NCBI GenBank assembly: GCA_029260825.1
Contig: JAJDCM010000011.1
Location: 1-63,782, forward strand
Source: Planctomycetota bacterium
GTDB lineage: Bacteria > Planctomycetota > JACOTG01 > JAJDCM01
Length of the DNA: 63,782 nucleotides
Direction: 5' to 3'
Part shown: positions 60,794 through 63,782 of the stretch, one piece after another
Position numbering within the stretch: position 1 is the stretch's first letter
How the letters are laid out: the number at the start of each line of letters is the position of its first letter
Made by a program: the position numbers and the translations under genes
Notes under the pieces: generated by a model
Database searches by the model: none
Seen by the model: the letters and a program-made list of their open reading frames with translations, nothing else
What the model was told of the DNA's origin: nothing

Positions 60794-62872
60794 TTGATTG
60801 ACCGCATCCCCCCCCGAAGAACTCGAGTTTTCGACCGAAAGTACGTCGGTCCGTTCCTTCTATTGTTCTGGGTCATCATCGGTTCTTCCTGTGGACAAAA
60901 CGAGACCCTTCCCCCCCTCCCGGTCAAACAGGTCCAGATCGATCTCTTGGAGACCTTCCTCGCGAACAAGCCGGAATCAGCCGCCAAACCCTGGTCCGCG
61001 GGCCCCGTCGAGGTGAAACGCCAGAACGACAAGCGGACGGCTGACGTCGGTGAACTCTTCGTGAACATCAAAAAAATGGTGGTCAAAAAAGGGGGAAATC
61101 GACCCTGTCTTCTCATGTCCCCACCCTGCACCGTCGCATTCACCACGGAGATTCCCCCGGACGGAAAACTCGAATTCGGAGCCGGGCTCGGTCAAAGCAC
61201 CCTGGAACAAGTGAAATCAGCTGTGACCTTCCGGGTGGATATCGAAGGAAAAGAGGTCTTTTCCCACACGTTCCAGCCCCTGAAAAAAGACGGACCCAAG
61301 CCGGATTGGGAAGATGCGGTCATCGACGTCGGAGAGTTCGCAGGAAGCCCGGTGTCGATCACGTTTGAGGTCGATACCGCCGAACCCACCGGAGATGGAC
61401 CGTTGATCGCCGGCTGGAGTCAGCCGAGCATCACCACCATCCGCAATGTCGATCGAGTGGCCTCTTCTCCCGAAAAGCCCAACGTCATTTTCATCGTGGT
61501 CGACACTCTTCGAGCGGATCACCTGGGTTGCTACGGCTATCCTCGCCCCACATCTCCCACAATCGATCGCCTGGCGAAAGAAGGAGTGCTCTTTGAAAAG
61601 GCCATCTCCCAGTCTTCGTGGACCTGGCCGGCAACCGCGACTCTTCTTACCGGACTCTACCCCTACACCCACGGAGTGACGAAGGCCGAGCAGTGTTATC
61701 TTGCGCAGAGGCTCCCTTGCGCAGGAGAGATCTTCCAGGGAGAAGGGTTCCGAACCAAAGGCGTGAGCGCCAACCCACTCATCTGCGAAGCACAGAATTT
61801 TGATCAGGGATTCGAGGAGCTCGTAGAGATATTCCACGAGCCCGCCGAGGTCGTGAACGAACACGCGATTCCCTACCTTCGCGCACAGGGAGATGAGAGG
61901 TTCTTTCTCTACCTGCACTATATGGACCCTCACTATCCGTATGCCCCCCCGGAAGAAGATCTTCGTCATTTCCGGGAAGGACGGGATGGAGAGAAAGATA
62001 ATAAAATATATAAAGCGATCGCCGAAGCGAAGAACCAGGTGGTCCTGCAGAAATTCGCCGGCGAGGTCCAGTATCTGACCGACCTGTACGACGGAGAGAT
62101 CCGACACTTCGACAATCACCTCGAAAAGCTTCTGAACGTCCTGACTGAAACGGGGCTTTCAGAAAAGACGATCCTCGTCATCACGAGCGATCATGGCGAA
62201 GAACTGTTTGAACACGGACGTGTGGGACATGCTCGCACTCTGTACACCGAGGTCATTCACGTCCCCCTCATTCTCCATGCGCCCTTTCTTTTTCCGGCAA
62301 AACGAATCGATGGCCTGGTCGAGACCATCGATGTGCTACCGACTTTGCTCCAGCTGGCAGCGGTCAAACAGAACGCCTCGGCAATGCAAGGACGGGTTTT
62401 ACCGATCGGGGATGAAAGCGTTTCGCGGCGAAAGTATGCGTTTTCAACCACCGCCATGGGACATCCAAACGGACTCGGCCTGTATATGAATCAGAACACG
62501 ATTCAGAGCGAAGACTGGAAGCTCTTCTACCGCCCTGCTACGGGGAAGAGCTTTCTCTACAACAAGAAGTCGGATGAAGCTGAACAGCACCCGATCTCCG
62601 GTGAAGCAAAAGTCGTCGAAAGTCTGTGGAAAGAAGTCACGAACTGGATGAGAGACACCCACAAGGAGCACGCCCATCGAGCCGTTTCCCGGAACGTGCA
62701 GGACAACCTCAACGAGCTGGGGTATGTAGACGTTCCAGATCCGGATCTGATCGGAGGAACAGACCCCCCGAAGGCGATTTCGAACGATGAATCCTGGGAC
62801 GGAAAGACCTTCGTACACCCTCTCACGAAAGAGAAGAAAGAAGGGCCTTCCGACTTTCGTGAGGGTAACTAA
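60794..62872 (+). CDS. Large sulfatase-like protein with N-terminal beta-sandwich domain
   Basis: A protein of about 692 residues. A hydrophobic segment ends in IGSSC, which could be a lipid-attachment Cys. Next comes a beta-sandwich (WEDAVIDVGEFAGSPVSITF) related to that of the divergent gene, then an AlkP-superfamily domain: FIVVDTLRADHLGCYGY, S-S-W-T-W-P-A-T-A-T-L-L-T-G (Thr at the nucleophile position, no Arg), and TSDHGEELFEHG followed by VGHA. The conserved tail L-N-E-L-G-Y-V-D lies about 40 residues before the end. The start is uncertain: TTG at 60794 has CAGGAG nine bases upstream; an ATG at 60725 overlaps the divergent gene's start codon. Confidence 0.82.
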   Translation: MIDRIPPRRTRVFDRKYVGPFLLLFWVIIGSSCGQNETLPPLPVKQVQIDLLETFLANKPESAAKPWSAGPVEVKRQNDKRTADVGELFVNIKKMVVKKGGNRPCLLMSPPCTVAFTTEIPPDGKLEFGAGLGQSTLEQVKSAVTFRVDIEGKEVFSHTFQPLKKDGPKPDWEDAVIDVGEFAGSPVSITFEVDTAEPTGDGPLIAGWSQPSITTIRNVDRVASSPEKPNVIFIVVDTLRADHLGCYGYPRPTSPTIDRLAKEGVLFEKAISQSSWTWPATATLLTGLYPYTHGVTKAEQCYLAQRLPCAGEIFQGEGFRTKGVSANPLICEAQNFDQGFEELVEIFHEPAEVVNEHAIPYLRAQGDERFFLYLHYMDPHYPYAPPEEDLRHFREGRDGEKDNKIYKAIAEAKNQVVLQKFAGEVQYLTDLYDGEIRHFDNHLEKLLNVLTETGLSEKTILVITSDHGEELFEHGRVGHARTLYTEVIHVPLILHAPFLFPAKRIDGLVETIDVLPTLLQLAAVKQNASAMQGRVLPIGDESVSRRKYAFSTTAMGHPNGLGLYMNQNTIQSEDWKLFYRPATGKSFLYNKKSDEAEQHPISGEAKVVESLWKEVTNWMRDTHKEHAHRAVSRNVQDNLNELGYVDVPDPDLIGGTDPPKAISNDESWDGKTFVHPLTKEKKEGPSDFREGN

Positions 62873-63223
62873 CTAGACAATATGGAACACACCGGTCCCA
62901 TCCGCATGGTTCGCGGGTTACGCTCCGGTAGTCGTTAAATTACTGGATCGCTGGCTACTCATCCGGGTTTTTCAAGAAAAGATATCCGTTTTAAGGCGAA
63001 GAGAGTCCCACGGCGACGGCAGACGTCAAAGGGCAGCGCCCTTCGAGGGCGCTCCGACCATTATAAAATATTACTGATTATTTCTCGATAATATCAGACG
63101 ATCATCCTTGCGCTATGTTCGTATTATGTTAGCATATATCATCATGTAAACAACGAAGCATTCTTGCACCGCACACTCGTGGGCATTGAAGAGAAGATTG
63201 TAAGAGAAATAGGAGAAGTATCC
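62873..63223. other. AT-rich intergenic region
   Basis: This stretch of 351 bases has no supported gene. It contains a hairpin AGCGCCCT-TCG-AGGGCGCT (63035-63053) after the sulfatase-like gene, without a clear T-run, and a stretch of about 110 bases richer in A and T than anything else in the window (63060-63170), probably holding the promoter of the next gene. Confidence 0.6.
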
Positions 63224-63782
63224 GTGGCAATGCACATTCCGACCACGCCTGGTCTTCATGAATACGCCCGAGAAGAACTCGTCTCCGGTCTTCCGGTTGA
63301 CGAGGTCGTCGAACGAATCCACGGGGCTCTTCGATCCAACGATACCGGGAATCGCTTCTTGGCCTTCCTTCTCAACGATATGGAAGAGCGAGAACTCTTT
63401 CATCAACTCGGTTACTCCTGTACCGCTCACTATGCCAGGACAAATCTCAACATCAGCAAGTCCAAAATCTATGAACTTCTTCAGACCGGGCGATCCCTGA
63501 GAAAGCTCACGGAAATCGATTATCGGTTCTGGAAAGGTGAGCTTTCCTGGTCTCAGGTAAGGCTCTTAGTCCGCATTGCGGACTCTGCAACCGAGAAAGC
63601 GTGGATCAGAAAAGCCATGGAGTGCAACTTGAAAGATCTTGCCTTGGCTGTCAAACACGCCAGGCCAGGAGAAGCTCCCAAGGACAAATCCTGTGGACTC
63701 CCGGAATCGCTTCCTCCCATTCAGCTTTCTTTTGACGCCTCCTCTCTTGAGGTCTGGGAAACCGCGAAGAGAGGCTTGCAGG
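63224..63782 (+). CDS. N-terminal part of an HNH-endonuclease-family (DUF222-like) protein, cut by the window edge
   Basis: The frame is open from a GTG at 63224 (AGGAG eight bases upstream; a second start, ATG, is at 63230) to the end of the window, 186 codons. The segment L-N-I-S-K-S-K-I-Y-E-L-L followed by FWKGELSWSQVRLLVRIAD and PPIQLSFDASSLEVW matches the helical N-terminal region that precedes an HNH nuclease domain in a widespread family of proteins from Deltaproteobacteria, Actinobacteria and Planctomycetota. The HNH domain itself would lie beyond the edge. Function of the family is not established. Confidence 0.65.
   Translation, partial: MAMHIPTTPGLHEYAREELVSGLPVDEVVERIHGALRSNDTGNRFLAFLLNDMEERELFHQLGYSCTAHYARTNLNISKSKIYELLQTGRSLRKLTEIDYRFWKGELSWSQVRLLVRIADSATEKAWIRKAMECNLKDLALAVKHARPGEAPKDKSCGLPESLPPIQLSFDASSLEVWETAKRGLQ

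Overview
The window looks like chromosomal DNA of a Gram-negative-type bacterium, most likely a member of the Planctomycetota or a related uncultured lineage. This rests on several features together: six alkaline-phosphatase-superfamily (sulfatase-like) proteins, many lipoprotein signal peptides, TPR-fused enzymes, an NPCBM-containing secreted glycosidase-like protein, a MoxR/DUF58/transglutaminase operon, and a long RNase HII relative with a GYG in place of GRG. No rRNA or other phylogenetic marker is present, so the assignment is an inference. Coding density is high, overlaps of 4-11 bases are common, and most genes are conserved housekeeping or envelope genes. I saw no insertion sequence, prophage or CRISPR array.

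Layout. Positions 1-13 kb are a cell-surface region: a GT-C membrane glycosyltransferase, then four consecutive exported AlkP-superfamily genes (three with a Thr nucleophile position, one canonical Cys sulfatase), a PrxQ/Bcp peroxiredoxin, an M28 peptidase and two further multi-pass glycosyltransferase-like proteins. From 13 to 29 kb come a nicotinate-phosphoribosyltransferase-like protein that has lost its active-site motifs, the transglutaminase/DUF58/MoxR operon, a serine beta-lactamase-like hydrolase, a Memo-like protein with missing metal ligands, a small lipoprotein, an FAD-dependent oxidoreductase, a 1392-residue secreted glycosidase-like protein and a TatD nuclease. From 29 to 42.7 kb runs a complex I operon in the order nuoA-CD-EF-G-H-I-J-K-L-M-N, with CD and EF fusions and no nuoB, driven by a clear sigma70-type promoter. 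From 43 to 50 kb lie an EIIA(Ntr)-like protein, an RNase HII relative, a membrane protein, tRNA-Thr(CGT), a lipoprotein whose promoter contains a palindromic operator candidate, a probable structured non-coding RNA with a perfect consensus promoter, a sodium/solute symporter and an ATP-grasp enzyme. From 49.8 to 54.5 kb is an Fe-S-themed block: an NFU-domain protein, a cobalamin-type radical SAM protein, a YgfZ-TPR fusion and an A-type carrier. From 54.6 to 63 kb follow AnmK and MurQ (muropeptide recycling), a second B12/radical SAM protein, two large divergent sulfatase-like proteins and the start of an HNH-endonuclease-type gene cut by the window edge.

The strongest discovery is in the radical SAM gene at 50790-52268. 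Its apparent stop is an in-frame UGA in the context W-F-C-UGA-S-E-P, followed at the right distance by a small hairpin with a G near the start of its loop. This is what a selenoprotein with a Cys-Sec-x-Glu-Pro tail would look like, and gene callers would truncate it. Other notable points are the absence of nuoB, a NuoE domain that lacks one Fe-S ligand, the ncRNA at about 46.49-46.72 kb, and two conserved enzymes with eroded active sites.
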